NCBI RefSeq assembly: GCF_031456275.1
Contig: NZ_JAVDUI010000001.1
Location: 1,260,965-1,324,964 of the forward strand
Reading direction: 5' to 3'
Source: Falsarthrobacter nasiphocae
GTDB taxonomy: Bacteria > Actinomycetota > Actinomycetes > Actinomycetales > Micrococcaceae
Length of the DNA: 64,000 bases
In this document: positions 18,827 to 27,712 of the stretch, piece by piece
How positions within the stretch are numbered: the first letter of the stretch is position 1
Layout: every line of letters begins with the position of its first letter
The notes under the pieces: model-generated
Told to the model about the DNA's origin: nothing
Databases searched by the model: none
Seen by the model: the letters and a program-made list of their open reading frames with translations, nothing else
Program-made: the position numbers and the translations under genes

Positions 18827-19591
18827 TCAGACCGCCTGGACCACCTTGAAGGCCGCGCCGAACGGGTCCATGAGGGCGGCCACGCGGCCATACGGGGAGT
18901 CCTCCGCGGGCAGCAGGAGCGTGCCGCCGTTCTTCTCGGCCAGCTCCACGGCGGCATCTGTGTCCTCGACGCCCCAGTAGATCTGCCAGTGGGACGGGAC
19001 GCCCTCCGGCAGGAACGCGGCGGCGTCCATGACGCCCGCGGTGGGGCTGCCGGGCTCGCCGAACGTCGAGTACCGGAACTCGTCCGTGTCCGCCATGGGG
19101 TGCAGAGTCAGGCCGAACGTCTTCCCGTAGAAGTCGCCCACCCCCGCGAAGCCTCGGGTGGAGAGCTCGAACCAGCACGGCGCACCCGGGGACGCGAGGC
19201 GGCCGAACCCGGTGTGGGCGCCGGCCTCCCACACGCCGAGGCTTGCGCCGTCGGCATCCGTGATCATGGCCATGCGGCCGAGGTCCCCGACCTCGGTGGC
19301 CGGCATGTGGACGGCGCCCCCAGCCGCCTCCGCGGCGGAGACTGTGGCGGCCGCGTCGTCGCTCGCGAGATAGAGGCTCCAGAAGTCCGGGTACTCCTGC
19401 ATGGACGCGTCCTTGGCCATAAGGCCCGCCACGCGGTCCGAGCCGCTGAGGACGTTGACGTACCCGCCGAAGTCATCCTGGGTGGGCTCGAAGGTCCAGC
19501 CGAAGAGCGCGCCGTAGAAGCGCTGGGCGCCGTCGAGGTCGGAGGTCGTGAGGTCGGCCCATGCGGGGGAGCCGGGTGTGAAGTCGGTCAT
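18827..19591 (-). CDS. VOC-family protein with two glyoxalase-like domains
   Basis: 254 aa made of two tandem beta-alpha-beta-beta-beta units. Domain 1 starts PAWADLTTSDLDGAQRFYGA; domain 2 starts CWFELSTRGFAGVGDFYGKT and ends GRVAALMDPFGAAFKV. This is the actinobacterial two-domain glyoxalase/bleomycin-resistance/dioxygenase type. The biochemical role is unknown. The ATG at 19591 has GGAAGGATC upstream; a longer in-frame extension to 20542 lies antisense to the CitE-like gene and is a shadow. Confidence 0.88.
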   Translation of the reverse strand: MTDFTPGSPAWADLTTSDLDGAQRFYGALFGWTFEPTQDDFGGYVNVLSGSDRVAGLMAKDASMQEYPDFWSLYLASDDAAATVSAAEAAGGAVHMPATEVGDLGRMAMITDADGASLGVWEAGAHTGFGRLASPGAPCWFELSTRGFAGVGDFYGKTFGLTLHPMADTDEFRYSTFGEPGSPTAGVMDAAAFLPEGVPSHWQIYWGVEDTDAAVELAEKNGGTLLLPAEDSPYGRVAALMDPFGAAFKVVQAV

Positions 19592-19678
19592 GGCGGGGGA
19601 TCCTTCCGGTGGGGGCCTGCCGCCATCGTAGCCGTTTCGCCGAGGCGTTCCCCGGGGGCCTGGCATAAACTTTGATGC

Positions 19679-20524
19679 ATGCCCGTTCTCCGTAACGCCC
19701 GTGCCGCAGCCCTCCCCGCCAAGCTCTCCCGGTCCTGGCTTCTCGCCTCGGCCGTGGATGAGAAGAACTTCGCCCCGGCCCTGGCCTCGGAGGCGGATTC
19801 CGTCATCTTCGACATGGAGGCCGCCGTGCCGGAGGACGGCAAGGCGGAGGCGCGCGAGCGCGTCGTCGAGGCCCTCTCCACGGGCATGACCGCCTGGGTG
19901 CGCGTCAACGGGCAGGAGACCGAGCACTGGGCGGAGGACCTCGCGGCCCTGTCCAAGGCCCCGGGCCTGCGCGGCGTCATGCTCGCGTCCACCGAGAAGC
20001 CCGAGCAGGTCACGTACACGGCCATGCGACTGCGGGCCGGCACGCCGGTCCTGGCGCTCGTCGAATCCGCCGTCGGCCTCGAGAACGCCACCGCCATCGC
20101 GTCCGCGCCCGGCACGTTCCGCCTCGCGTTCGGCACCAACGACTTCCGAAAGGACACGGGCGTCTCCGAGGACCCCATGGCCCTCGCCTACGCACGCTCC
20201 CGCCTCGTCATCGCGTCCCGCGTGGGCCAGCTGCCCGGCCCCATCGACGGCCCGGCCGGCGGCCTCTCCGGCGCCGCGCTCCTGGAGGCCTGCGCCGTCA
20301 CGCAGAAGATGGGCATGACCGGCAAGCTCATGCTCACGCCTGATCAGGCGGTCGACGTCAACCGTGGGCTGTCCCCGCAGGAGGACGAGATCGAGTGGGC
20401 GCACGAGATGCTCGACGCCCACGCCAAGGGCGCCAAGGTCGGCGACGGCTCCTACCTGCCCCGCCTGGCCCGCGCGCAGAAGATCGCGGACCTCGCGGAC
20501 TCCTACGGCCTCTGGAACGCGTAA
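19679..20524 (+). CDS. HpcH/HpaI aldolase / citrate lyase beta-like protein
   Basis: 281 aa CitE-like TIM-barrel protein. It has SVIFDMEAAVPEDGKAEAR (the usual D-L-E-D motif is D-M-E-A here), WVRVNG, ALVESAVGLENATAIAS with the catalytic Glu, and FGTNDFRKDTG with the metal Asp. The family cleaves or condenses short acyl-CoAs such as malyl- or citramalyl-CoA. The substrate is not predictable. A TAAACT box at 19666-19671 is 7 bases before the ATG, with no ribosome site between them, so a leaderless transcript is likely. Confidence 0.85.
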   Translation: MPVLRNARAAALPAKLSRSWLLASAVDEKNFAPALASEADSVIFDMEAAVPEDGKAEARERVVEALSTGMTAWVRVNGQETEHWAEDLAALSKAPGLRGVMLASTEKPEQVTYTAMRLRAGTPVLALVESAVGLENATAIASAPGTFRLAFGTNDFRKDTGVSEDPMALAYARSRLVIASRVGQLPGPIDGPAGGLSGAALLEACAVTQKMGMTGKLMLTPDQAVDVNRGLSPQEDEIEWAHEMLDAHAKGAKVGDGSYLPRLARAQKIADLADSYGLWNA

Positions 20525-20586
20525 TCCCGCCGGGGAGTTCACCCTCTCGTTGACTGCGGGCCACCGCCGGATGGCACGGTGTCCGC

Positions 20587-21552
20587 ATGACTCCGCGATT
20601 CCTGGCGATCGGCGACTCCTTCACGGAGGGCGTCGGAGACCCCAACCCCCGCTTCCCCAACGGCTGCCGGGGGTGGGCGGACCGGGTGGCCCGCCAGCTC
20701 GCCAAGCAGGACCCCGCGTGGACGTACGCGAACCTCGCCGTGCGTTCCAAGCGCCTGCGCGGCATCCTCGACGAGCAGCTTGAGCAGGGCCTCGCCCTCC
20801 GCCCCACCCTGACGAGCCTCTACGCGGGCGGCAATGACCTCCTTGAGTGGAGCGCTGACGTCCCAGCGCTCATGGAGGAGTACGACGACGCCGTGGCCCG
20901 CATCAAGGCCGCCGGATCCGAGGTCCTCCTCTTCACGGGGTTCGACGTGAGCCTGTCCCCCCTCGTGGCGCCGATGCGCCGCCGGAACTGGGAGTTCAAC
21001 GACGCCGTGCGGGAGATTGCCGAGCGGCGCGGGGCCATCCTCGTGGACTACTGGGCGTTCGAGGAGTTCGCCGAGCCGGCCTGCTGGGCGGAGGACCGCC
21101 TGCACATGAGCACGACGGGGCACCGCCAGTTGGCCCGCCGCGTCCTCGAGACCCTCGACGTGCGGCACACGATCCGCCCTGGCGGCCCGGGCGACGAGCT
21201 GTGGGACCGGCCGTCCAGTGAGGGCCTGGATGAGGCGTCCGACATCCCGCGCAACACAGCCGAGGCGAGCCGGGAGATCCTCCGCCGGGCGGCGCGCCTC
21301 GGCCGGGCCCTGGCCGAGGAGGAGGCGTGGCTGCGCCGATGGGTGGGCCCCATGCTTGTGCGCCGGGCCCGCGGCATCACACTGGGGGACGAGCTCGAGC
21401 CCAAGTGGCCGTACCCCATCCGACCCGCGCAGGGCATGAAGTGGAACGCGAAGCGCCGCGCGCGGGTGCATGTGGCGCCGGGGACGTTCCTGCCGCCGGA
21501 CCTCGCCCCGTGGGCAACGGGCCTCCGCGAGCGGGGCGGCCAGCACGTATGA
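20587..21552 (+). CDS. SGNH/GDSL hydrolase
   Basis: 321 aa. Block I FLAIGDSFTEGVGDP carries the catalytic Ser, block III is LYAGGNDLLEW, and block V is DRLHMSTTGHRQLA with Asp and His. There is no signal peptide, so it is cytoplasmic. The C-terminal 100 residues (after RNTAEASREILRRAARLGRA) are an extension beyond the hydrolase core. It is probably an esterase; the substrate is unknown. Confidence 0.88.
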   Translation: MTPRFLAIGDSFTEGVGDPNPRFPNGCRGWADRVARQLAKQDPAWTYANLAVRSKRLRGILDEQLEQGLALRPTLTSLYAGGNDLLEWSADVPALMEEYDDAVARIKAAGSEVLLFTGFDVSLSPLVAPMRRRNWEFNDAVREIAERRGAILVDYWAFEEFAEPACWAEDRLHMSTTGHRQLARRVLETLDVRHTIRPGGPGDELWDRPSSEGLDEASDIPRNTAEASREILRRAARLGRALAEEEAWLRRWVGPMLVRRARGITLGDELEPKWPYPIRPAQGMKWNAKRRARVHVAPGTFLPPDLAPWATGLRERGGQHV

Positions 21553-21599
21553 TGGGAAGTTGCACGCGATAGCACCTCACCACCACGGAACGGCTCTTC

Positions 21600-22904
21600 A
21601 TGGGTTTCCTCTCATCCCTCAAGCATCCCCGCCCGGCCAGGCCGCAGGCACAGCAGGTGGAGCAGCACCAGCCTGCCGAGCAGCGGTCCCACGCGGTAGA
21701 GGCGCGCCCAGCCGGGGCTGGCGTCTCCCACTCGGAGGACGCACCGCCCTCGCTCGAGAACGTCTGGAGTGACGGCCTCGGCCGCTTCGGCTCCCGCGCG
21801 GCCCAGATTCTCCTCATCGGCGTCGTCGCATGGTTCGTGATCCAGGGCCTCATGAGCGTGAGTGTCATCTTCATCGCCCTCGTGGTGGCCACGATCCTCG
21901 GCTGCGCCCTCCGCCCGGTGGTGCGCTGGCTCAAGAAGGAGGGGATGAACAACGTCTTCGCTGCCGTGACCACGTTCGTGGGGTCCATCCTCGTTCTGTC
22001 CGGCGTCATCTACCTCGTCGTCGAGTCCGTGGTGCGCCAGTCCGGCCAGCTGGCCCAGCAGGCCGTCAGCGGCGTCTCCACCGTGCAGAACTGGGTGAAT
22101 GAGCTGCCGTTCAGCATCTCGAACGAGCAGATTCAGCAGTGGCAGGACAAGGCACTGGAGACGCTCTCGTCCTCCACCTCGCAGGTGTCACAGCAGGCGC
22201 TCACGGGCCTGTCCGCCGTCGGAAACTTCGCCACGGGCTTCGTCCTCATGGCGGTTTGCCTCTTCTTCTTCCTCCTCGATGGACCCCGCATCTGGCGCTT
22301 CTTCGTCGACTTCGTGCCGTCCCGCTACGAGGACAAGTTCCTCGAGGCGGGCAAGGGCACCGTCAAGGTGCTGGGCCAGTACATCCGCGGCACCGCGGCC
22401 GTCGCCTCGATCGACGCCGTGTTCATCGGCACCGGCCTCGTGGTCCTCGGTGTGCCGCTGGCCATCCCGCTGGCCATCCTCACGTTCCTCGGCGCGTTCA
22501 TCCCGGTCGTCGGAGCGGTCATCGGCGGCATCCTCGCGGCGCTCGTCGCGCTCGTGACCAAGGGCCTCACCACGGCGATCATCGTGACGATCATCGTCGT
22601 CCTCGTCCAGCAGATCGAGGGCAACATCCTGCAGCCGCGCCTCATGGGCGATGCGCTGAGCCTCCACGGCCTCGTCATCCTCCTGACCCTCGCCGCCGGC
22701 TCCACGGTGGGCGGGATCGCCGGCGCCGTGCTCGCCGTCCCGATGGCCGCCGTGGGCTGGCACTGGATCAAGGTCTTCCGAGGCAGGGGCGCCCCAGTGA
22801 TGCCTGAGGACGAGGTCAAGAGAGAGAAGAAGCGGCAGAAAGAGGCCGAGAAGGCCGCACGCAAAGAGCACAAGCGTCGTCAGCGCGAGCTGAAGAACGC
22901 CTAG
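21600..22904 (+). CDS. AI-2E family transporter
   Basis: 434 aa. A 55-residue polar N-terminal tail precedes the hydrophobic segments of the PerM/YdiK/AI-2E exporter family; RYEDKFLEAGKGTVKVLGQY and GIAGAVLAVPMAAVGWHWIK are typical. A charged Lys/Glu-rich tail ends the protein. The ATG is 47 bp after the GDSL stop. A TATGAT box at 21548-21553 could be its -10 element. It is followed 3 bp later by the DUF456 gene. Confidence 0.88.
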   Translation: MGFLSSLKHPRPARPQAQQVEQHQPAEQRSHAVEARPAGAGVSHSEDAPPSLENVWSDGLGRFGSRAAQILLIGVVAWFVIQGLMSVSVIFIALVVATILGCALRPVVRWLKKEGMNNVFAAVTTFVGSILVLSGVIYLVVESVVRQSGQLAQQAVSGVSTVQNWVNELPFSISNEQIQQWQDKALETLSSSTSQVSQQALTGLSAVGNFATGFVLMAVCLFFFLLDGPRIWRFFVDFVPSRYEDKFLEAGKGTVKVLGQYIRGTAAVASIDAVFIGTGLVVLGVPLAIPLAILTFLGAFIPVVGAVIGGILAALVALVTKGLTTAIIVTIIVVLVQQIEGNILQPRLMGDALSLHGLVILLTLAAGSTVGGIAGAVLAVPMAAVGWHWIKVFRGRGAPVMPEDEVKREKKRQKEAEKAARKEHKRRQRELKNA

Positions 22905-22907
22905 CCC

Positions 22908-23402
22908 ATGGATTTCAACGTCTTCACGCTCATCGGCCTCATCGCCGTCACCGCGGGAGTGATCTTCACGATCCTCCCCGTCCTCCCGGGGTCCTTCATC
23001 GCCCTCGCGGGCCTGCTCGTCTGGGCCATCGGCGAGTCCAACCCGGTCGGCTGGGGCGTCTTCGCCGTCTGCGGGATTCTGCTCGCGGCCGGGGCGTCCA
23101 TGCAGATCCTCATGACGGGGCGGACGATGCGGCGGCATCGCATCCCGAACCGCAGCGTCGTCGTCGGCGTTGTTGCCGGCGTCATCCTCATGTTCATCGT
23201 CCCGATCGTGGGCCTGCCCCTCGGGTTCGCGGCCGGACTGTTCGGCATGGAGCTCGCCCGGCAGCGGGACATCGGCCTGGCCACGCGCTCGTCCGTGGCG
23301 GCGCTCAAGGCCACGGGAGTCGGGATCCTCGTCGAGTTCGGCCTGGCAGCGATCGCGGCCACGATCTTCGTGGGGGCGCTCCTCTTCTCGAGCTCCGTCT
23401 AG
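22908..23402 (+). CDS. DUF456 membrane protein
   Basis: 164 aa with four to five hydrophobic helices. FTILPVLPGSFIALAGLLVW and VGLPLGFAAGLFGMELARQR are the conserved DUF456 glycine/proline segments. Function is unknown. It starts 3 bp after the AI-2E gene and ends 5 bp before the Nei-like gene, so the three form an operon. Confidence 0.85.
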   Translation: MDFNVFTLIGLIAVTAGVIFTILPVLPGSFIALAGLLVWAIGESNPVGWGVFAVCGILLAAGASMQILMTGRTMRRHRIPNRSVVVGVVAGVILMFIVPIVGLPLGFAAGLFGMELARQRDIGLATRSSVAALKATGVGILVEFGLAAIAATIFVGALLFSSSV

Positions 23403-23407
23403 CGGCC

Positions 23408-24226
23408 ATGCCGGAAGGGGACACGCTCGCGCGGCTCGCGGCCTCCTTGCAGGGGCTCACGGGTGCCGAGGTGCTCCGCACGGACTTCCGGTGGCCGTCT
23501 CTCGCCACGGTGGTGCTCGACGGCGCCCGGCTCACCTCGGTGCGGTCCGCGGGCAAGTACCTCCTCATGGAGTTCGCCGCCGCGGGGCGCAGTGTCACGC
23601 TCGTCAGCCACCTCCGGATGGAGGGGCGCTGGCGGGCGTTTCGCGTCTCAGAGGGAAACCCGGGTCTGCGCGGGCACCGGGTTCGGGCTGTCCTCACGCT
23701 CAGGCTGGGGGAGGCGGAGTACCGGCTTGTGGGCGCGAGCCTCGGGGAGCTGCGCCTCGTGGACACGCGGGACGTTCCGCGCGTGATCGCCCATCTGGGT
23801 CCGGACCCCCTGGACGAGGCTGTCCCGTTTGACGAGGCCGAGGCGGCCCGCCGCCTTGTCGAGACGCGGGGCGACGCCTCGGACACGAGCATCGGCGCGG
23901 CCCTCTTGGACCAGCGGCGGATTGCCGGGGTGGGCAACGTCATCCGGTCCGAGGTCCTGTTTCTCGCGGAGGTTGAGCCGCGGCGGGCCCTGAACGCCGT
24001 CGACCCCGCCCTGGCCCTCCACCTTGCGCGCATGAGCCGGGACGTCCTGCGGATCAACGCGGACCGCTCCCGCCGGACGACCCCGGCGGACTGGGCCGAG
24101 GCCACCTGGGTCTACGGCCGTGAGGGCGCGCCGTGCTTCCGCTGCGGAACCCCGGTCAGGCGTGAGGACCTGCCGGGGCTCGCAGCGGCGCGGCGGGTGT
24201 TCTGGTGCCCGCGCTGTCAGCGCTGA
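23408..24226 (+). CDS. nei: Fpg/Nei-family DNA glycosylase (endonuclease VIII-like)
   Basis: 272 aa base-excision repair glycosylase/AP lyase for oxidized bases. MPEGDTL gives catalytic Pro2 and Glu3. SAGKYLLMEF supplies the conserved Lys. The helix-two-turn-helix LDQRRIAGVGNVIRSEVLF and the C-terminal zinc finger CFRCGTPVRREDL...CPRCQR are complete. The MPEGD start indicates the Nei rather than the Fpg branch. It is third in the AI-2E/DUF456 operon. Confidence 0.92.
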   Translation: MPEGDTLARLAASLQGLTGAEVLRTDFRWPSLATVVLDGARLTSVRSAGKYLLMEFAAAGRSVTLVSHLRMEGRWRAFRVSEGNPGLRGHRVRAVLTLRLGEAEYRLVGASLGELRLVDTRDVPRVIAHLGPDPLDEAVPFDEAEAARRLVETRGDASDTSIGAALLDQRRIAGVGNVIRSEVLFLAEVEPRRALNAVDPALALHLARMSRDVLRINADRSRRTTPADWAEATWVYGREGAPCFRCGTPVRREDLPGLAAARRVFWCPRCQR

Positions 24227-24255
24227 GCGCTGGTGATCTCGCCGGGTGCGGCGGA

Positions 24256-24933
24256 TCAGTAGTTCGAGTCGGCCCGCTGGCGCTCGGAGTAGTTCGGGTA
24301 GACGTTGGTGCAGCTGGGGCCGGGGCCGCCGCCGGACATGAGCTCGGAGCACGGGCCCGAGTAGTGGTCAGGCAGGTTGCCGAGGACGTGCCCGGTCTCG
24401 TGGGCGACGACGCGGAGGGCGGGGTACTGGTTGGTCTGCGAGTAGTCGATCTGGATGGTGCCGTGGCCCGGGGAGTTCCAGCGGGCCGTTGAGCCCTCGC
24501 TGCCGTAGTTGCCCTCGTAGTACGTGATGTCGCCGCGGCCCGTGGTCCGCTGGAGGGTGACGCGGGTGAGGGAGCCGTTCCAGATCTGGGCGGACTGCGA
24601 GATGAGCGTCCGGTAGCTCGGCGCGTTGGCGTCGTTGTAGTAGATGACGGCGCGGACAAGGCCGGCCGCGTACTGGGAGGCCACTGCGCGGCGGGCCGGG
24701 ACGGAGGACGTCTGCCCGTTGCCGCTCGCGAAGCCGGCGCTGGCGGACGTGCCCTTGACCTCGATCTGCGCGTACGGGTCCACGAGCTCGCCCGTCTTGG
24801 AGGAGTAGGCGAACCCCGTGGAGGAGGACGGGGCGGACGCGGGTGTCGCGGACGCGGCGGGGGCGGAGAGGGCTGCCAGTGAGATGAGAGCAGCGGCGCC
24901 GGAGAGAGCGCGGGTGCAACGGGAGTGAGTCAT
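24256..24933 (-). CDS. Snapalysin-family secreted zinc metalloprotease
   Basis: 225 aa from ATG 24933 (GGAGG six bases upstream; an alternative ATG at 24957 overlaps that site). The signal peptide ends near [10 protein letters not shown] and a propeptide of about 60 residues follows. The M7 catalytic motif [20 protein letters not shown] and [13 protein letters not shown] match Streptomyces small neutral protease, with one residue inserted (GNLPDH rather than GLPDH). It is exported and processed. It is the second secreted metalloprotease in the window. Confidence 0.9.
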   Translation of the reverse strand: MTHSRCTRALSGAAALISLAALSAPAASATPASAPSSSTGFAYSSKTGELVDPYAQIEVKGTSASAGFASGNGQTSSVPARRAVASQYAAGLVRAVIYYNDANAPSYRTLISQSAQIWNGSLTRVTLQRTTGRGDITYYEGNYGSEGSTARWNSPGHGTIQIDYSQTNQYPALRVVAHETGHVLGNLPDHYSGPCSELMSGGGPGPSCTNVYPNYSERQRADSNY

Positions 24934-25122
24934 GAGTGCCTCCAGGGTGTGGGTCAAGCAGGGCGGGGAGGGCGAGAGGGCCCTCCCAGGTCAGGCCACC
25001 CGGGTGGCCCTGGTCACATGCTAGGCGTCCGAAGCGTTCTTGAATAGCCCCCACGGCGGGTCGGCCGGCGCCGGGGCCGCTGCACCCCGCCGCAACGAGG
25101 CCGCGACGCCTAGAATGGACCC

Positions 25123-26409
25123 ATGAGCCCAAAGGTCGTCCCCGCGCGCGGAATGCGCGATATCCCACCCGCTTCGTTCCGCCGCCGCCAGCGCGTCCTG
25201 GACCTGATTCGGGGGGCTTACGAGGACCACGGGTTCGCTCAGATCGAGACGCCCGCCGTCGAGCCCATCGAGCGCATGCGCTCCGGACAGGGCGGCGACA
25301 ACGAGTCCATGCTCTATGAAATCCAGCGGCGAGGCCTCGATCCGGAGGCGCCCGTGCTCCCGCGGGACGCCGTCGACTCCGCCCTCCGCTACGACCTCAC
25401 CGTCCCCCTCACGCGCTTCTATGCGTCCAACCGGGCGGAGCTGCCCGAGGTCTTCCGCGCCTTCCAGACTGGCCCCGTGTGGCGGGCCGAGCGCCCCCAG
25501 AAGGGGCGCTACCGCCAGTTTGTCCAGTGCGACATCGACATCATCGGCGAGCCCGGCATCCTCGCCGAGGTGGAGCTCGTCACGGCAACCCTGGATGCCC
25601 TCGGTCGCCTGGGACTGCTCGACGGCGCCAGCGTTCGCGTCAACGACCGCCGGATCCTCACGGACCTGCTTGGCCGCGCGGGCGTGCCCGCCGAGCTCCA
25701 GGCCCGCACCCTCATCACCGTGGACAAGCTGGACAAGATCGGCATGGACGGGGTGCGCTCCGAGCTCGCCGAGGCCGTGGGCCTCGAGCCCGGGGTGGTC
25801 GACGCACTGACGGGGACCCTGGAGTCCATCGGCACCGAGACCCCGCTTGCCGAGATGGCAGGCGGCAAGGCGGAGCAGGCGGGGATCTCGCTGTACGACC
25901 TCGGCGTCGTCGCCCAGGCCGTCACGGAGGCCTTCCCGCAGGCGCGTTTGGTCTTCGATCCGACTCTCGTTCGGGGCATGGGGTACTACACGGGGCCGAT
26001 CTTCGAGGTCTCGCACGCTGGCTCCGGCTCGTCCGTGGCCGGCGGCGGCCGCTATGACGGCGTGGTCGGCAAGTGGCTCGGGCGGGACGTCCCCGCGTGC
26101 GGGTTCTCCATCGGGTTCGAGCGCATCGTGGACCTCGTGGAGCTGCCGGAGGACGAGTCCCCGCGCGTGGCCCTCCTCTGCCCGGCGGGGGCGGACCCGC
26201 TCGAGGTGGCCCGAGCCAAGCGTGACGTGACCCGCGCGCTCCGGGACAAGGCCCTTGCGGGCGGGGTGGAGGCCCGCAAGGCCGCCGTCGCCATCCCGGT
26301 GACGCTCCCGCGGAAGCCGTCCGGCGCGTTCTTCGCGCGCCTCGGCGAGGCGGGATACACGCACTCCATCAGGCTGGGGCAGGGGCTGGAGGAGCTCAAG
26401 GCACTCTGA
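25123..26409 (+). CDS. hisS: Histidyl-tRNA synthetase
   Basis: 428 aa class II synthetase. Motif 1 is in PARGMRDIPPASFRRRQRVL. Motif 2 is FRAFQTGPVWRAERPQKGRY. The histidine-specific loop reads LVRGMGYYTGPIFEVSH and motif 3 is CGFSIGFERIVDLV. The C-terminal anticodon-binding domain is present. TAGAAT at 25111-25116 lies 6 bases before the ATG with no Shine-Dalgarno, which suggests a leaderless mRNA. Confidence 0.96.
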   Translation: MSPKVVPARGMRDIPPASFRRRQRVLDLIRGAYEDHGFAQIETPAVEPIERMRSGQGGDNESMLYEIQRRGLDPEAPVLPRDAVDSALRYDLTVPLTRFYASNRAELPEVFRAFQTGPVWRAERPQKGRYRQFVQCDIDIIGEPGILAEVELVTATLDALGRLGLLDGASVRVNDRRILTDLLGRAGVPAELQARTLITVDKLDKIGMDGVRSELAEAVGLEPGVVDALTGTLESIGTETPLAEMAGGKAEQAGISLYDLGVVAQAVTEAFPQARLVFDPTLVRGMGYYTGPIFEVSHAGSGSSVAGGGRYDGVVGKWLGRDVPACGFSIGFERIVDLVELPEDESPRVALLCPAGADPLEVARAKRDVTRALRDKALAGGVEARKAAVAIPVTLPRKPSGAFFARLGEAGYTHSIRLGQGLEELKAL

Positions 26410-26487
26410 GGCGGGGCCGCATATCAAGAGAGTGGACGTGCGTTATATTAAACACGTCTCACTTGTCCTCTCCCGCAGGAGGGTCCC

Positions 26488-27381
26488 GTGCCGCGCCGCT
26501 CATTCCTTTCCACCGCCCGCCTCGCAGCTGCCACGGCTGCGGTGGCCGTGTTGCTGACCGCCTGACAGTCGGCGCCGAGCTCAGAGCCTGAGAAAGGGGC
26601 GCGCTCGCCCGTTCAGCTGGGAAAGGTGGACCCCTCCGCCGCGGACCCGCTGAGCCTCAGCAAGATTGACCCCCTTCTGACCGAGGACCCGGCCGTGGAG
26701 CAGGCGCGGAACCGTCACATCCTCGCGTGCGTGGAGAAGAAGGGCCACCGCTGGACGCCGCCCCCGCTGGCCGCTCGTCAGACGGTGCGCGGCCTTCTCG
26801 CACCCCGGCCCCTGTCTGTCAGTGACGCCCGTGCGCGCGGCTATGCATGGCCCGCGGGGGCGGGGGAAGCGGGCGCGCCCCGGGAAGACCCCAAGGTCGG
26901 GGAGCTGGTCCATGGATCGATGGAGAGCGGTTGGGCGAGCGGGGAGTGGCTCGGGGTCTCTCTGCAAAAAGCCAACGGCGGCTGCGAGGCAGAGAGCCTG
27001 TCCGCCTTCTACGGGTCAGTGAGTGACGGGATTGTGGCCACGTCTGTCCCTCCCGGCGCACTCGGCCCAACCGTCCACCAGGTGTTGGAGGACGAGGGGG
27101 TGAAGGAGATCCGGGCCGACTGGGCCGCGTGCATGAAGAAATCCGGGGAGACTCGGTATGGCGCGCCGGAGGCCCTTCAATCTGAGATGGAGATGGGCAG
27201 GAAGAACGATCGCGAGCTTGCGGTCAAGGACGCCACCTGCCGGGAATCCGTGAAGTTCGAGCCTCGGATGGAGAAGCTGCTCGCCCAGTACCTCACGCCC
27301 CTGCTCCAAAAGCGGGAGGCCGACTTCCAGGCCCTTCGCGAGATCCGGGAGCGGGGCAACAAGCGCGCCCAGGAACGATAA
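26488..27381 (+). pseudogene. Lipoprotein gene with TGA in place of the lipobox Cys codon
   Basis: From GTG 26488 (GCAGGAGGG upstream) the frame reads a signal peptide VPRRSFLSTARLAAATAAVA then VLLTA, the -1 to -5 region of a lipobox. The next codon, where Cys must be, is TGA (26563-26565); after it the frame stays open for 271 codons to 27381. The body has WAACMKKSGETRYGAPEALQ and DATCRESVKF, a two-Cys pattern seen in actinobacterial lipoproteins of unknown function. Restart at GTG 26626 would give an unexported cytoplasmic fragment. One TGC-to-TGA change explains everything, either a mutation or a base-call error. A TATATT box at 26443-26448 inside GACGTG/CACGTC arms may be the promoter. 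Confidence 0.8.
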
Positions 27382-27612
27382 GGCGGGGCTGCGCGTCTGC
27401 AAACGTGCTCCCACGATTCCTCCCCGGCCCGCCTGCCGAACTACGTCATGATTGACCCATCCACGCATGGATTGAGGCGAGATTCCGCGGCTCGGAAGCC
27501 CCAAAGGTGGCGCCCTTTGGTTGAACATGTCGTGGTTTGACCAGGCGCCGTGGCTGGCGTGGGACCGAGCCAGAGAACCCACAACGCGCGCGGCGCAGAA
27601 CCCCACAAACGG

Positions 27613-27649
27613 GAGCGGCGCGGACCCCCGTCAGGAGTCCGCGCCGCTC
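27613..27649. terminator. Strong hairpin, bidirectional terminator
   Basis: A perfect 13-bp stem GAGCGGCGCGGAC/GTCCGCGCCGCTC with an 11-base loop, between the convergent lipoprotein and membrane-protein genes. The 27382-27712 gap also holds a small hairpin CCAAAGG/CCTTTGG near 27503-27522 and no gene. Confidence 0.75.
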
Positions 27650-27712
27650 GTGGCGTTCACGCGCCCGCGGAAGGGCATTCACCCCCGCGTCATCGCGTCC
27701 GTGCCAGTGCGA

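Noticed and set aside
19592..20542. N-terminal extension of the VOC gene
   Set aside because: It lies antisense to the CitE-like gene and past a good ATG with a ribosome site at 19591.
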